A DNA stretch of 64,000 nucleotides from Isochrysis galbana. Lineage: Eukaryota; Haptophyta; Isochrysidales; Isochrysidaceae. The notes below the pieces were generated by a model, which saw only the letters and a list, made by a program, of their open reading frames with translations, searched no databases and was not told the origin of the DNA. Where the stretch lies: assembly GCA_018136815.1 (NCBI GenBank), contig CM030935.1, forward strand, positions 2,578,192 through 2,642,191, given 5' to 3'. A program made the translations under genes and the position numbers. Shown in pieces: positions 51,561 through 61,843 of this stretch (its first letter is position 1; every line of letters starts with the position of its first letter).

Positions 51561-52207
51561 CAAATGGTTGATTATCGATTATCTCACCGCGCGCGCGACC
51601 TTGCACGTCGATCTGGTCTGCAGCCACACCCGCTAAGTTTATACTTAGACGCGATGGAGCGCGCCGCCGCGACTCCCCTCTCCTTCGGGCCCCCCGCCGA
51701 GGGCGACCCCCCTGCCCACATGGACCTGTCGCTGGCAAAGCGGCCGCGTCCGCCCTCAGAGGCCGAACAGGTGCGCGCGACCCCGGTCGCGCCACACGGC
51801 CCGTGGCCTCGGCCACATCATGCACAGCAGCCATGCTAGCCCCCCCCATGGGGGACAGCAGAGTGCAAGACTCTGAGAGACAGCAAAAGGCAGGAGGGTC
51901 CTGCACTCCACAGGGCATGCCTTATGCTTATGGGCCAGAGGCCACTCCCACCCCGACGAGGGCCGCGCCGCCTCGGCGGCGCGGCCCGCGGCCGGGTGGC
52001 CCTTATGGGCACAACATCCTGACAATCTGTCTGACGCACAAATGGTTCATGCATCTCTGTCCACACAGGGAGAGGAAGCCAACACCCACACCTACACCAG
52101 GACCCTCAAGACAACCTGAGCCGCTACACCTCCATGCGCACGACAGCCCGCGACACGACTGACCCCTGCTCCCCACGGGCCTGTCCCTCAGGACCCAGAA
52201 TCAGAGA
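51561..52207 (+). pseudogene. LINE ORF1-like 5' region, copy 2
   Basis: An I-type tail piece (ATTATCTCACCGCGCGCGCG) at about 51580 precedes the hairpin CTAAGTTTATACTTAG and ATG at 51655. The product MERAAATPLSFGPPAEGDPP, KRPRPPSEAEQVRATPVAPH matches copy 1 at 4950 but stops at 51837 after 61 residues. Nucleotide similarity continues to about 52025 (CCCTTATGGGCACAACAT). Beyond this, up to the reverse transcriptase fragment, nothing is recognised. Confidence 0.55.
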
Positions 52208-52985
52208 ATGAAGATCAGCAAGCAGACTCTGACGCCACCTACGAAATGTCCTTCACACAACTGGATAAACAACAACGAATACCTAACAATACTAGGCGTC
52301 CCGCTAGGAGCGCTGGAGGCGCTAAAACCCTTCTGGACGAAACTAGCCGACAAAGTCGATGACAAAGTGGCCAGCCTAGCGCCAGCCACCAAATATATGA
52401 CGATATTTGGAAGAGCGACCGTAGTAAACTACATGATATACGGGACACCTAGATACTGGCTACAGACGCTAGCCGCCCCAAGATGGTTCCACACGCGGAT
52501 TCAAAGAGCCGCAGACGCTGTCCTCTGGACAAGCCCACACACCAACAAACAACACAAGTGGGTCAAATACCCACACTATGCCACATCCCACGACAAAAGT
52601 GCAACAAGATCAATGGGGATAGGGCTCCTTCACTGGCCGACCCATATCAAGGCATTACAATCCAAGTGGATACTAAACTATCTTAATGCGCGAAAAGCGC
52701 TGTGGAAACACGCGCTCGACGCATGGTTCTGCCGCACCGGGATAGGAAGGGGCGCCGTCCTTTCCACGATCCCGATAAAAACACTGACGGGCAGCCTGAT
52801 GGGCAACCCGGCACTCCCGACTTTTTGGAGAGAGGCCATCGCAAACTTCAGGGACCTAGACATACAACCCTCGTTCCTCACGCGCAAGGGCGCGCTCTCA
52901 CAGCCCTTGTGGCACAACCCGCACTTCCCTCCTCCGGCGATTCGTGCCTCGTGGGCACGAATGTGGGAGACCCTGCACGCCTGTA
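52208..52985 (+). pseudogene. LINE reverse transcriptase C-terminal fragment, copy 2
   Basis: About 260 residues: NNNEYLTILGVPLGALEALK is the L1-type post-catalytic motif; MTIFGRATVVNYMIYGTPRY, ADAVLWTSPHTNKQHKWVKY and MGIGLLHWPTHIKALQSKWI follow. The last corresponds to the GGLGL-x-x-(9-12)-K-W stretch common to these enzymes. The YADD catalytic box and the endonuclease domain are absent. The frame then runs into element A5 at about 52983. Together with the ORF1-like start upstream it marks an internally deleted LINE. Confidence 0.88.
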
Positions 52986-53480
52986 AACAGGTGCGGGACT
53001 TACATATTTTTCGGTGGACGGAGCCCTCGCTCCGCCCACCCCCTTCTCCGCGCTCTCTCTCCCCTCTCCTGCAGCCGGCAGGCACGCGCGATGGCGCGCC
53101 TGCGACAGGCCTACAGCTGCCTCTGGCGACCCCTGGAGGCTCCTGGAGGCCAGCTCCGGGGGCAGAGGAGGCTGGGGCTGGGCCATGGTCTCCCCTGTCC
53201 CCTGCCTCTCCCTCGCTGGCGCTCCTGGGCCCCCACTCTGCACATGTCTGCCTGTCGCACAGGGGGGGAAGGGGGGGTTGGAGCGATGGGCTGGCCACGA
53301 CAGGCCAGGACGCGCGAGGCAGGCGAGCCTGCCACTGAGAGAGTGGGTTAGCAGGGCAGTGGGCTCCTGGCAAGCCATCAGGCGTGCCAGGAGCATGGGT
53401 GGTTCCTCCCCCATGGCAGGGGAGGAGTGGAGAGAGGGGGGGCTCGTGCCCCCCATGGGCGAAGTAAGTATAAACTTAGT
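52983..53480 (-). mobile_element. Element A copy (A5)
   Basis: Read on the minus strand: hairpin ACTAAGTTTATACTTACTTC, CCCATGGGGGGCACG, the A body, GGCGCGCCATCGCGCG and the end CAGGCGTG beside LINE coding sequence. Similar to 4206-4690 and 36575-37072 but without module D. No duplication found; possibly 3'-truncated or the boundary is misplaced. Confidence 0.7.
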
Positions 53481-53484
53481 TGCT

Positions 53485-53712
53485 TGGTGTGTGGTGATGG
53501 TGGCATGCTGGTGTCCTGTCATGCGCGCTCTTCCGGGCGGGCCTCGCGAGTCGGCTCGCGGGTACCTGGACGGGCGCGACCCCAGATTGGGGCTGCGCGG
53601 GCGTCGATGCGTCGGCCATGTCCTGATCGGCCGGCGCGGCGGGGTGGGCGGGGTGGGAGGAGGGGAGTGTGGCGCGCTCCATGACCCTATCGTTTTAACG
53701 ATAGTTTGTCCG
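53485..53712 (+). repeat. Module H, copy 2
   Basis: GCGGGTACCTGG, CGGCCGGCGCGGCGGGG and GGCGCGCTCCATGACC lead into CTATCGTTTTAACGATAG, parallel to 27470-27620. Follows LINE reverse transcriptase sequence here as well, with A5 in between. Confidence 0.6.
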
Positions 53713-54120
53713 AGCCCCAACAAAACGGTGGGCTGACCTCTGACGACGCACTCTCGCTGGAGCTCGAGCTCGGCGAGGGTCGGCCTGTCCCTGCTGGTCG
53801 GTCGCCATCGCTCCGCTCCCACTTCGGATTGCGCGGGGTAAGAGGCAGGGGGAGATCTTCCCCGCGTCCCGCGAAAAAAAAATTCTGGCTCCACGATTCA
53901 GCGAAGTTATTTTCAACCCAAACTCCTTAACCTCTGTAATTGCCCATCGGCTTCCACAATCCACCACAAATACAAGCTAGCCATCTTTAATACCCCAGCC
54001 CTGCTAACTTAAAGCTTCATGCCACCGAATCTGCCGAGTGCGCTGCACATAGCCAAGACGGTTCTTGCCCTGGCGAACGTGAAGAGCCACCCCAAGGAAG
54101 GATCGTATCCAATGTGGTAT
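53713..54120. other. Intergenic, nothing recognised
   Basis: GC-rich then AT-rich; A-run at 53873-53882. Downstream flank of the ankyrin gene. Confidence 0.4.
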
Positions 54121-54741
54121 TCAGTCACGGCTGTTGAGCCATGCAGCAATTTGGACATACCCTCGCCGTTCGGCGGCATCCGCAGCCGTAAGCGAGATGC
54201 CGCCCCTGAGAGGCGTCCGATGATTTTTATCGGCTCCCTGAGAGCATAGCAGCCGGACCACTGCACCGTGGCCATACGTTGCAGCGGCAATGAGGGGCGA
54301 TTGACCATCATCATTGCATCTGTTTGGAGAGGCCCCAGCAGTGAGCAGGGCTGCGACCACGTCAAGGTGGCCATGTTTAGAGGCAGCTAGAATAGGCGTG
54401 CTTCCGACGGCATTCTCCATGTTTGGATTCGCCCCCGCGACCAGGAGATCTCTCACTATTGTGAGGTGGCCATTTCGCGACGCCATTCCTAATGGAGTGT
54501 TTCCACTCTCGTCGCGGCGATTCAGTTCCGACAGCGCTGCCCCTGACAGAAGCAGGTCGTGAACATCCTTCGTGCGGCCGTCACGCGCTGCATGGAACAG
54601 CAGCGGCCGCGTCACGTACAGGAGATGGCGGCCGACTGGGGTGTTAACGTACGACGGCAGCTGCGAGCCCGTCGTGCGCTCCCCCCCCATCCGTCGGCTG
54701 CGGCGCGGACAAACTATCCTTCTAGTTTTACTGGGGTTCAT
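54121..54741 (-). CDS. Ankyrin-repeat protein, 206 aa
   Basis: After a basic N-terminus of about 45 residues, four ankyrin repeats can be read: PLLFHAARDGRTKDVHDLLL, NTPLGMASRNGHLTIVRDLL, STPILAASKHGHLDVVAALL and QSPLIAAATYGHGAVVRLLC, each followed by a GA-(A/N)-x-N type turn. A capping helix (AADAAERRGYVQIAAWLNS) ends the protein. Ankyrin stacks bind other proteins, so the specific role is open. Short spacing to retroelement debris on both sides leaves open whether the gene is expressed. Confidence 0.8.
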   Translation of the reverse strand: MNPSKTRRIVCPRRSRRMGGERTTGSQLPSYVNTPVGRHLLYVTRPLLFHAARDGRTKDVHDLLLSGAALSELNRRDESGNTPLGMASRNGHLTIVRDLLVAGANPNMENAVGSTPILAASKHGHLDVVAALLTAGASPNRCNDDGQSPLIAAATYGHGAVVRLLCSQGADKNHRTPLRGGISLTAADAAERRGYVQIAAWLNSRD

Positions 54742-55084
54742 TCTTCATTCTGATCATGAAGGATGAAGGATGAATCATTCTGTTCGAATAGAGCGCGTGG
54801 GACAGCCGTGGGCAGGCCCATACCGAGTAGCGAGACGGGGGCTAGATGTAGCATGGTCTTAGCGACGCAAAGAGGGGACGAGATCGGAGGACACCTAATC
54901 AAGCGTACACCAAGGCACATGGGGACTATGAGCCCCTTCTAATACAAAACTCCAGACACTCCCCCACAGCATGACACGGATGCTGCCTTTAAGGCAAGGA
55001 AGGACGGACTCAGTCCGAAGACTGGAAGGGCTAACATCATATGCATCAATCAGAATTGAGAAGTGTAGCCAGGTGACGATAGAA
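54742..55084. other. Spacer, possible copia 3' region
   Basis: Probably downstream sequence of the copia remnant on the minus strand; ATGAAGGATGAAGGATGAA-like repeats occur near 54757. No long terminal repeat could be recognised. Confidence 0.35.
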
Positions 55085-55565
55085 GGTTGTCTTATCGAGA
55101 CATTTGGCATTTGGTGAAGATATCCGCTGTCATTTGTCCAGTACCAATCCAAATAGGAACTGATATCTTGATCTTGTATCTTGTAGAGATATTGTTCTCG
55201 AGCGTACAGTAGCCAACGCTCATAATGGCGATTGCGAGCGGTGGCTCCAGGATTCTTAATCGAGTCACGAGCAGCGGAATTGTCAATATGAATGCCAATA
55301 GGTAGCGATCGAGCAATCGAGGAAGATCAACGAACTCGAACGAACAGATGTAACATAAAGCGTAGATCCCGGGCCGCTAAAGCATATATGGCGGTCTCGG
55401 CCTCAGCAGAGGACTGCGCAACGATAGTCAGCTTCCTTGAACGAAATCAGATGGCCGCTCCCCCATACATAAGAGCGTAGCCTGCAAATGGTTTAGGCAT
55501 GGATCCCCATGAAGAATCAGCGTAGATGTCGAGCTTATCAACAGATCCATCATAGGTTAACCCGA
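55085..55565 (-). pseudogene. Ty1/copia RNase H pseudogene
   Basis: On the minus strand: LTYDGSVDKLDIYADSSWGS, then PKPFAGYALMYGGAAI, a TGA stop where tryptophan is usual, then SRKLTIVAQSSAEAETAIYA, DNSAARDSIKNPGATARNRH and, after a frame change, GQMTADIFTK. These are, in order, the RNase H core, SSAEAE, the DN-x-SA block and the ADIFTK end of copia-type polyproteins. At least one stop and one frameshift make it inactive. No gag, integrase or LTR was found nearby. Confidence 0.9.
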
Positions 55566-55605
55566 GGTGACGGGTGACGGGAGTGGTGCAAATAGCACAA
55601 GACGC

Positions 55606-55840
55606 CTAAAAAAAACATCTGACATCTGAAGATTCTGGGCTATACACCTACCGTCTATAGGACTCCCCCCCTCTATCTCCATCGCCCTTATCTTCCCTCT
55701 CCCCACCTCCTCCCCTGCCCCCCTTCTTTCCTTTTTCTTTGATTTCCGGGGTCCGACCTCGGTGCACTACCTGAGGTCTGGTTTGGAGTGTGGTGTTCGG
55801 GCAGGCCTTTTGATTTTTCTCTCTCGTGTGTCTCGTTCTC
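55606..55840 (-). mobile_element. SINE-like element E, copy 2
   Basis: A-run, CATCTGAAGATTCTGGGCTA, ACACCTACC, a C/T-rich middle, TTTCCGGGGTCCGACCTCGG, GCACTACCTGAGG and TGTTCGGGCAGG parallel the copy at 47179. CATCTGA is doubled at the tail. A flanking duplication was not found and the right boundary is approximate. Confidence 0.65.
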
Positions 55841-56561
55841 TCGGCCATGCTTTGGTGGTTGGGTCTCGTCTAGATCGCGCTGCCTCTAGCGATGCCCTCC
55901 CTTGCCGGTTGTATTGGCGTTTTATTCGTCCTCTTTGCCTCGCTCTTCGGTCTCTTGGACAGCGTGCGCAATCCTCAGCTTGGTGGCTAGCTCGGCTAGC
56001 TCCTCGCTCCTCGCTGGGTTTGAACCCACTTTTGTCGCTTATATTAAATACGGGCCTTAGGTCGCCTATGTCTATCCTTTTCTTGGGTTGTCTTCCCATG
56101 CCCGCTTGGGCCGTTCGTGCTGAGTCGGTTTCGTGTGCGAATAATAGAGCTTTACACAGGGCCCAAACCTCGTCTGTGGAACACACTCTTGTGATTTAAC
56201 CGGCATACATCCCCATCGATGCTCGAGTTCTGCCGCTCCGATCGCACACCCCTGTAAATCTGATGGGTGTATGCCCATACCAGAGCGCGCATCGCGTAAA
56301 TGCCGAGGGCGTGTCAACGTGAACCCATACGCCCTGGCTCCATCGCTCAAACTATAACAATAGTTTCGACAGAGAGATAGTACAAAGTAAGAGACGGAGA
56401 GACAGTGACGGAGGGAGAAGTAGTACTCCTAGGAGTACTCCTCCTAGATACACAAATTTGAGAGATGGAAGTTGGAAGAGAGACAGCTCTAGAGAGAGGT
56501 ACTCTCTCTAGGAGTAGAGTAGTGCAGAGAGAGTCCTGAGAGAGAGCTTCGTGGGAGAAAC
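55841..56561. other. Intergenic / promoter side of CSA gene
   Basis: Short frames only. AGGAGTACTCCT-like short palindromes occur at 56425-56520 close to the CSA start. Their role is unknown. Confidence 0.4.
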
Positions 56562-58339
56562 ATGAGACCGTCGCGGCCTCCACGATGGCCGGCGGCCCTG
56601 CATACGCGCGAGCTCGAGGCTCGCTCGCTGGTGGCGGCTCGCGCGGCGGATACGGCGGCGCTCTGCCTTCGCGCCAAGCGCATCCAGCTCTCCGCCCACC
56701 TCGAGCTCGCTGCCCCAAGCGGAGCGCCACTCTCACTCGGCCTCGAGGCCATTGAGGAGAGGTACTTGCTCGCTGGGTGCGCCGATGCGTCCATTTCGTT
56801 GTACGACGTGGCCGACCGCCCGACTATGCAGATGGCTCCGCCCGATGCGCGCGCCCCGCTGGTCAGAGCCACCAAGCGCTCGTGCACCTCGGCGCACACC
56901 CACGCAGTCTCGTGCGTGCAGTGGTTTCCGCACGATACCGGCGCCTTCATCTCAAGTGGATTCGATGCGACTGTCAAGCTGTGGGACACCAACACAATGT
57001 CACCTGTGTGCAGCTTCAACGCGGCTGGTCGTGTACATTGCTCCTGTATGTCGAACATCGCATCGAATCACAACTTGATCGCTACGTGCTCAGATGGTGA
57101 CGGCGGTGATGTGGTCCTCATGGACCCGCTCGTCGGGCACACGGCACACCGGCTTTCAGGCCATCGTGATGTGACCTGGTCACTTTGCTGGTCACGTCAA
57201 AACGATTACGAGCTATTCTCGGGCGGATCAGACGGTTCGCTCCGACTCTGGGACATTAGGAAGAATATCCATGGCTGCTTGCGTGCCTTCGATCAAAATG
57301 ACACCTCTGCCAAACGTGCTGCTGCTGCGAGATCCTCCTCCTCCCGTGCGGCCTTGCAACATCACTCTCCAGCGGACAGTAGCTCCTTCAACATCTACGA
57401 TGCGATTGCAGCTGAGCAGCGTGCGGGCCACGGGATACGCGGGGATCCGGCGAACGCTCGACGTTCATGGGGAGGGAGCTTGCAATCTGGAAGTCTTGCG
57501 GCGACAGCGCGGAGGTTAGCCGACCCCAAGGCACACAACGGCGGTATCACATCACTTGCTCTTTCCTCCGACGGGAGCGTCCTGCTGTCCGCCGGGCGGG
57601 ATCACCGACTTAGACTATGGAATACGAATTCAGGTGAGCTTTGTGGCTCGCTATCCCATGGCGGCCCCGAAGATAGATATCATAGAGTTGGGTGAAACAC
57701 GACACTCCTTGCGTTGGCCCGCAACGGCCGTGATTCACTTTGCTGGACAGGATGATCATTTCGCTCGTGTTAGCAGGTGTCAATGTCCTCGTGCACTACG
57801 AGGACTCCTACAACTCCACCCGCACCTACAAGCAGCTCGCTCTCTCAACGTGCCTAGGCAAAGCTGGCTCCTATGTGTACTTTCCATCATCTGAAACACT
57901 TCGCGTGTACGATCTGTACAACGGTGAGCTTGTGCACGAGCTCAAAGGTCACTTCGGTGAAGTGCACTGCGCTGCCGCTGCATCTGAGGACTTCAAGGTA
58001 TTTTCTGGTGGCGATGACTGCGCCATCATCTCGTGGACGCCACCATCTTGTGGCTTGACGGTGCCGGCGCCTGTGGAAGAGTGCAAGGTAGACGGTTTTG
58101 GCATAGGGTCGGCATCACTGTTGCCTCGGCGCGCAGATCAGCAAGGCCGTACGTGCAGTATTGTAGACTTTATCGAACAGCCGAGCGCAATCTCCGACGT
58201 GACGGCTCCTCGGTCTAGCTCTGCTTGCTGCCATGGTGCGAGACAAATTGCAGACGCTGATGGTGATGCTTGGAGCGACGAAGATATGCCACCCCCTCAA
58301 GTACGTCGGCCGAGCAAGAGAAGGAGGCGAGGTGGATAG
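56562..58339 (+). CDS. ERCC8: DNA excision repair protein CSA/ERCC8, WD40
   Basis: Exons 56562-57633 and 57777-58339 join across a 143-bp GT-AG intron to give 544 residues. WD40 repeats are clear: IEERYLLAGCADASISLYDV, CVQWFPHDTGAFISSGFDAT with KLWDTNTM, LSGHRDVTWSLCWS with GGSDGSLRLWDIRK, SSDGSVLLSAGRDHRLRLWN and LKGHFGEVHCAAA with GGDDCAIISW. The QWFPHDTG and WDTNTM stretches are close to CSA. CSA is the substrate receptor of a CUL4-DDB1 ubiquitin ligase in transcription-coupled repair. This copy is longer than the roughly 400-residue animal protein, through a Ser/Ala-rich insert after the LWDIRK repeat and a tail ending in a basic run. The C-terminal DAWSDED also resembles the family's end. 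Confidence 0.9.
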
Positions 58340-58700
58340 GCCCATGGTGCTATTGGTCTTTCATCTTGCGCCCAATTATCGCATTCCTAGGGAAGAAAAC
58401 TTGGTGACTGACACTATTTATGTGTGGCAGGGAAGGCATGAGGGGAGTGGGGCAATCACAATTTCGAAAATTCCTTGCAAATTAGAAGGTGCAAACCGAG
58501 GTTCCTTTTTTTCCAGGACGGTACCCCTTCATTTTGGGAAGCCTCGGGGAGTGCAGTTATTTCTCCCCACGGACTCCCCCAACCACTCCCTCCCGCTCTC
58601 TGCCCCCGCTCCGCACACCGCACCTCCCAGCCGCTCCCCCGATCCACGCCGCTCCTTGCCACTCTGCCCCCCGCTTTCTCCTCTCTTCTCTCCGCTCCCC
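58340..58700. other. 3' flank of CSA, C/T-rich
   Basis: No gene. C-run near 58697 directly before repeat F. Confidence 0.4.
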
Positions 58701-58704
58701 CCCC

Positions 58705-58955
58705 CCCAGGTGTCGTTCCGTCAAATGTGGGACATGAGTCGAATTGAGCGATCGAATGTCCACAGTTGTATAGCGTTATTTTAAAATTAAATGTAGACTA
58801 GCGTAACATTCCCTGCTTCCCGCGACGCGTGTCCCCCCCGGAGGGCGCCGTGTCGGCGCTTTTCGATTGTGATTACTTTGTAACTATGGACACGGCGCGA
58901 TGTGCATCGGCCACCCCGCGGGGGCGCCGTGCGTGCGCATAGAAACTTTTTCCCA
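58705..58955 (+). repeat. Repeat F, copy 2
   Basis: TGTCGTTCCGTCAAATGTGG, GACATGAGTCGAATTGAGCG, ATCGAATGTCCACAG starts the copy. ACGGCGCGATGTGCATCGGC, CCCGCGGGGGCGCCGTGCGT and GCGCATAG follow at 58890-58941, as in copy 1 at 22285-22645. AT-rich sequence separates the blocks. Confidence 0.6.
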
Positions 58956-59335
58956 GTCGAGAGGTGTTTGCGCAACCTCTGCCAGAGGGGTTGTCTCGTC
59001 CGAGGTCGGTGGGCGCGTCGACCGGCAGAGCGACGCGACGCCCTTGCCCGCAGACTCGTTCGTGCGCCGAGCTCCTCCTCGCGGCCGGCGCGGCCGTCGA
59101 CGCGCGCGACCACCAGAACATGATTGAATCAATGTACAGAGCGGTAGGCAAAATGCGCGGCAGGGACGGGCGTGGAGGCCAATCACTGCCAGTTCTGAGT
59201 GAGAAAGAGGCGCAAGTTGCGCAACTCTACTTCTCGTTCGCCTTTCGCAAGCAAGCTGGACGTGTGCCAAGCTCCGACATGGCACCTTCTGGAGTTGACT
59301 GGTTGTCGAAAACTGGAGCTGACTGATTGTAATTG
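58956..59335 (+). other. Possible ankyrin-repeat scrap
   Basis: The frame 58964-59326 contains CAELLLAAGAAVDARDHQN, which reads like half an ankyrin repeat, but the rest does not continue the pattern. Too little for a gene call. Confidence 0.25.
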
Positions 59336-59340
59336 TAATA

Positions 59341-60352
59341 CTACCTCCGTTCCATTACTGAACCGCATCGCCAAAATAGGGACAGTAAAGTTGACATAAA
59401 AGAAATTCGTGTGGAGAGGGGAATAGCGGGTACACTGGGGCGAAAGACCACCAAAAAATCTGGCACCCAAAGCCACCAAGGGCGTCCGAATATTATATTT
59501 TCAGTATTGATCAAACACGATTTTGGCGCCCCCTAGCTACACGGCCGATCGCCTTGCCACGAAAGCTCTCGCCGCTCCGCCTCTCTCGCGAGAGCCGGGC
59601 CGCATGGCGCGCCTGAAGGTGGTCGAGCCCCAGCAGCATGGGAGGCGCACCGGTGGCGACTTTGTGAGGCGCTGCCGTCCTGCTTCTCCCGAGCAGCCTC
59701 CTGAGCCGCCCAGCACGCCCAAGGAAGATGCGGCCCCACCGCCCAAGAAGTGGCAGTGGTCGTTGACGCCGAACTGCCAGGCGGCAATTGCTGTGGCATA
59801 CGAGCATACGAGCGCGAGCGGCTGCCCGAGCCGAAGCATGGGAAGGAGTGGCAGCGAGCGCACGCGGCATTGTGGGAGAAGTATCATGTTGGCCCGCGCT
59901 ATCCGACTGAGGTCAGCCGAACATCATCAGCTGGCGGCTGGCTGAGGCGGAACGTCTGCCGGCATGCCGCAAGGGTGCTGGTGGCCTTGCCACTGTGCAA
60001 TTGTGAGCAAGCATTCAGCATGAATACACCCCCTGAAGAATTTAGTGCTCTCTTCAATAACTAAAGCCTGGTGTTGGCGCGCATCGTTGAGGTGGAGGGA
60101 TCGAATGAGTATGATTTGCCGCACCGCCGTGATCTGTGATGTGCTCGAGGACACTGACACTGATTAGAATTCCTTTCTTTTTGACTTTGTCCGTAGGTGC
60201 GAATCACACTATTGAGATGAAACAAAATGTTCATGTTAAGCCCCAATGTACCCTCTCCCCTCTAACATCTTTGGCGGGGCCCCAATATTAGTGTCTAGCT
60301 GACAGTTATTGTTTAAAGCCTCCTTGACATCTGAGTAATGGAACGGAGGTAG
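59341..60352. mobile_element. 1.0-kb TIR element with TA duplication, Stowaway/mariner-like ends
   Basis: CTACCTCCGTTCCATTACT at 59341-59359 is perfectly inverted at 60334-60352, and TA flanks both ends. CTCCCTCCGTTCC is the classic end of plant Stowaway MITEs of the Tc1/mariner group. Solo ends of the same type lie at about 32712 and 36040. The interior is GC-rich with two overlapping frames (59523-59945 and 59750-60064), which together look like one protein with a frameshift (KKWQWSLTPNCQAAIAVAY, then HGKEWQRAHAALWEKYHVGP). These show no transposase motif, so this could be captured host sequence. Confidence 0.85.
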
Positions 60353-60363
60353 TAATAGATCAA

Positions 60364-60510
60364 AAAGAAAACAAATAACCTGACAATAATATGAGAACAC
60401 TTTGTAATTGTATCAATAGACCAAGAGGAAAAAACAAATAACCTTGCAATAATAATATCTGAAAAGAAAACAAATAACCTGGCCCTCTTTTGACGGAACG
60501 CGACTTCCCC
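60364..60510 (+). repeat. Repeat G, copy 2, with internal duplication
   Basis: AAAGAAAACAAATAACCTG, AAAAAACAAATAACCTTGC and AAAAGAAAACAAATAACCTG repeat three times. The last continues into CTCTTTTGACGGAACGCGAC as at 28330. The internal units are about 50-60 bp apart. Confidence 0.55.
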
Positions 60511-61350
60511 TCCCGACTGTACTTGCGCGCGCAGGAGAATGCTGACGCTGCTAGGAGGGGACGAGGGGACGAGCTCGCAGTGTGCAGTGTTGGCGGCGCT
60601 GCTACTCGATGCTGCCGATGTGCAAGACCGTACGGCGTTGGCGTTGGCGCAGCCTCGATTCGGCGAGCACCTGGGTCATGGTCGGCTGGTGGCGCGCGGG
60701 GCACGGTGGTTGTGTGCCCCGCTGTTCAGGCGGTTAGGCGTCCTCGAGTAGCTCGAGGTGCTGGAGAGCACGTGCGACGGCTGTCGTTGGTTGTGGCTGC
60801 TTGCTAGCACGAGGGGACTGTAGCCCGGTCACTCACTAGGGGGGTGCGGAGGGCACCATCTGGAATGAGGGCCTGAACTTCTGGCAGCGCTCGCCAGCGC
60901 TCGCCAGCGCCCCAGGGGCCGGCCTCATGGAGGTCGGGCCGTGTCGAATTATCGTATGCCTGCGGCGCGATGGGCGGGGATATGTCACTACCGGACTGTG
61001 CGACCCTCGAGATCGAGCGTGCGACCCACCAGGGACCTCCCACATCCCTCGCGAGGCGCTTGAGCTTGGGCTCCTCACTCCTCACCAGCTGGCAGCCATT
61101 GCGAGGCCGACAGCCGGCGATCGGCCGACGCGGAACCTCCGCGTTTGTTATGGGGATTCGCCCGACATTCACTGCTTTGATTCCCTCACTCGCGCAATCC
61201 TCCCATTCTCCCAAAATAGACCTCCATGGGCCGGACAAGCTGACAAGGCGGGGGGAGTCACTCACCGACGCCATGGATTTTCGTGGGGTAGAGGGGGTTC
61301 GCGGGGGGGGGGGGGGGGGGGGGGTCTGGGGGGGCAGGTAAGGGGGGTCC
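60511..61350. other. Intergenic, weak frames only
   Basis: Frames such as 60539-60751 (CAVLAALLLDAADVQDRTAL) hint at helix pairs but are not convincing. A run of about 23 G lies at 61300-61323. Confidence 0.35.
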
Positions 61351-61355
61351 CTGGG

Positions 61356-61415
61356 GAATCCTTGGACACCCAGGAGGGATGGAAAATAGTGGTTAAAAAG
61401 CGTGAGTGACCGGCC
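61356..61415. repeat. Dispersed repeat, copy 2
   Basis: AATCCTTGGACACCCAGGAG, AAAATAGTGGTTAAAA and GTGAGTGACCGG match the repeat at 1-75. Confidence 0.6.
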
Positions 61416-61843
61416 TACAACGTGCCAGTGCGCGCGCGCACAACGCATGTGCTCGTCATGCGTGCGTGCGCGCATGCATACGTACGTATTGGGCATGTGT
61501 TCCTTCCATTCATGCATGCGTACGAGCACAGGGTTCTCGTCGCGGGACTGGTACCCGGCACGCAGGATCCGTAGTAGACGGTAGACGGTAGGCCGGCGCC
61601 AGGGCAAAAGCCACAATCACTACACGAAGTGTGTGACCATTCCAGAGCGATCTTACAAGATCCAGCCCAGCTCTTAGCCTTCGGAGGCGTACACTCAACA
61701 TCACGAGATCGGATTCGAATGTTTCACAATAACCAGACTTCCGCACATGTATTCTGTTCAGGATGGGCTATGCAGATTGTGATGGTCCAATACAAAGCCA
61801 TGCTCTCCATATTTTGAGCAACAATTCAGTGCATGAGGCGGAA
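61416..61843. other. Intergenic, 3' flank of FKBP gene
   Basis: Alternating purine/pyrimidine words (GTGCGTGCGCGCATGCATAC and related) at 61430-61530 could adopt Z-DNA. No gene supported. Confidence 0.4.

Noticed and set aside
52986-53338. Continuation of the LINE reverse transcriptase frame to 53338
   Set aside because: After about 52983 the sequence is element A5 and the residues are simple repeat-derived.
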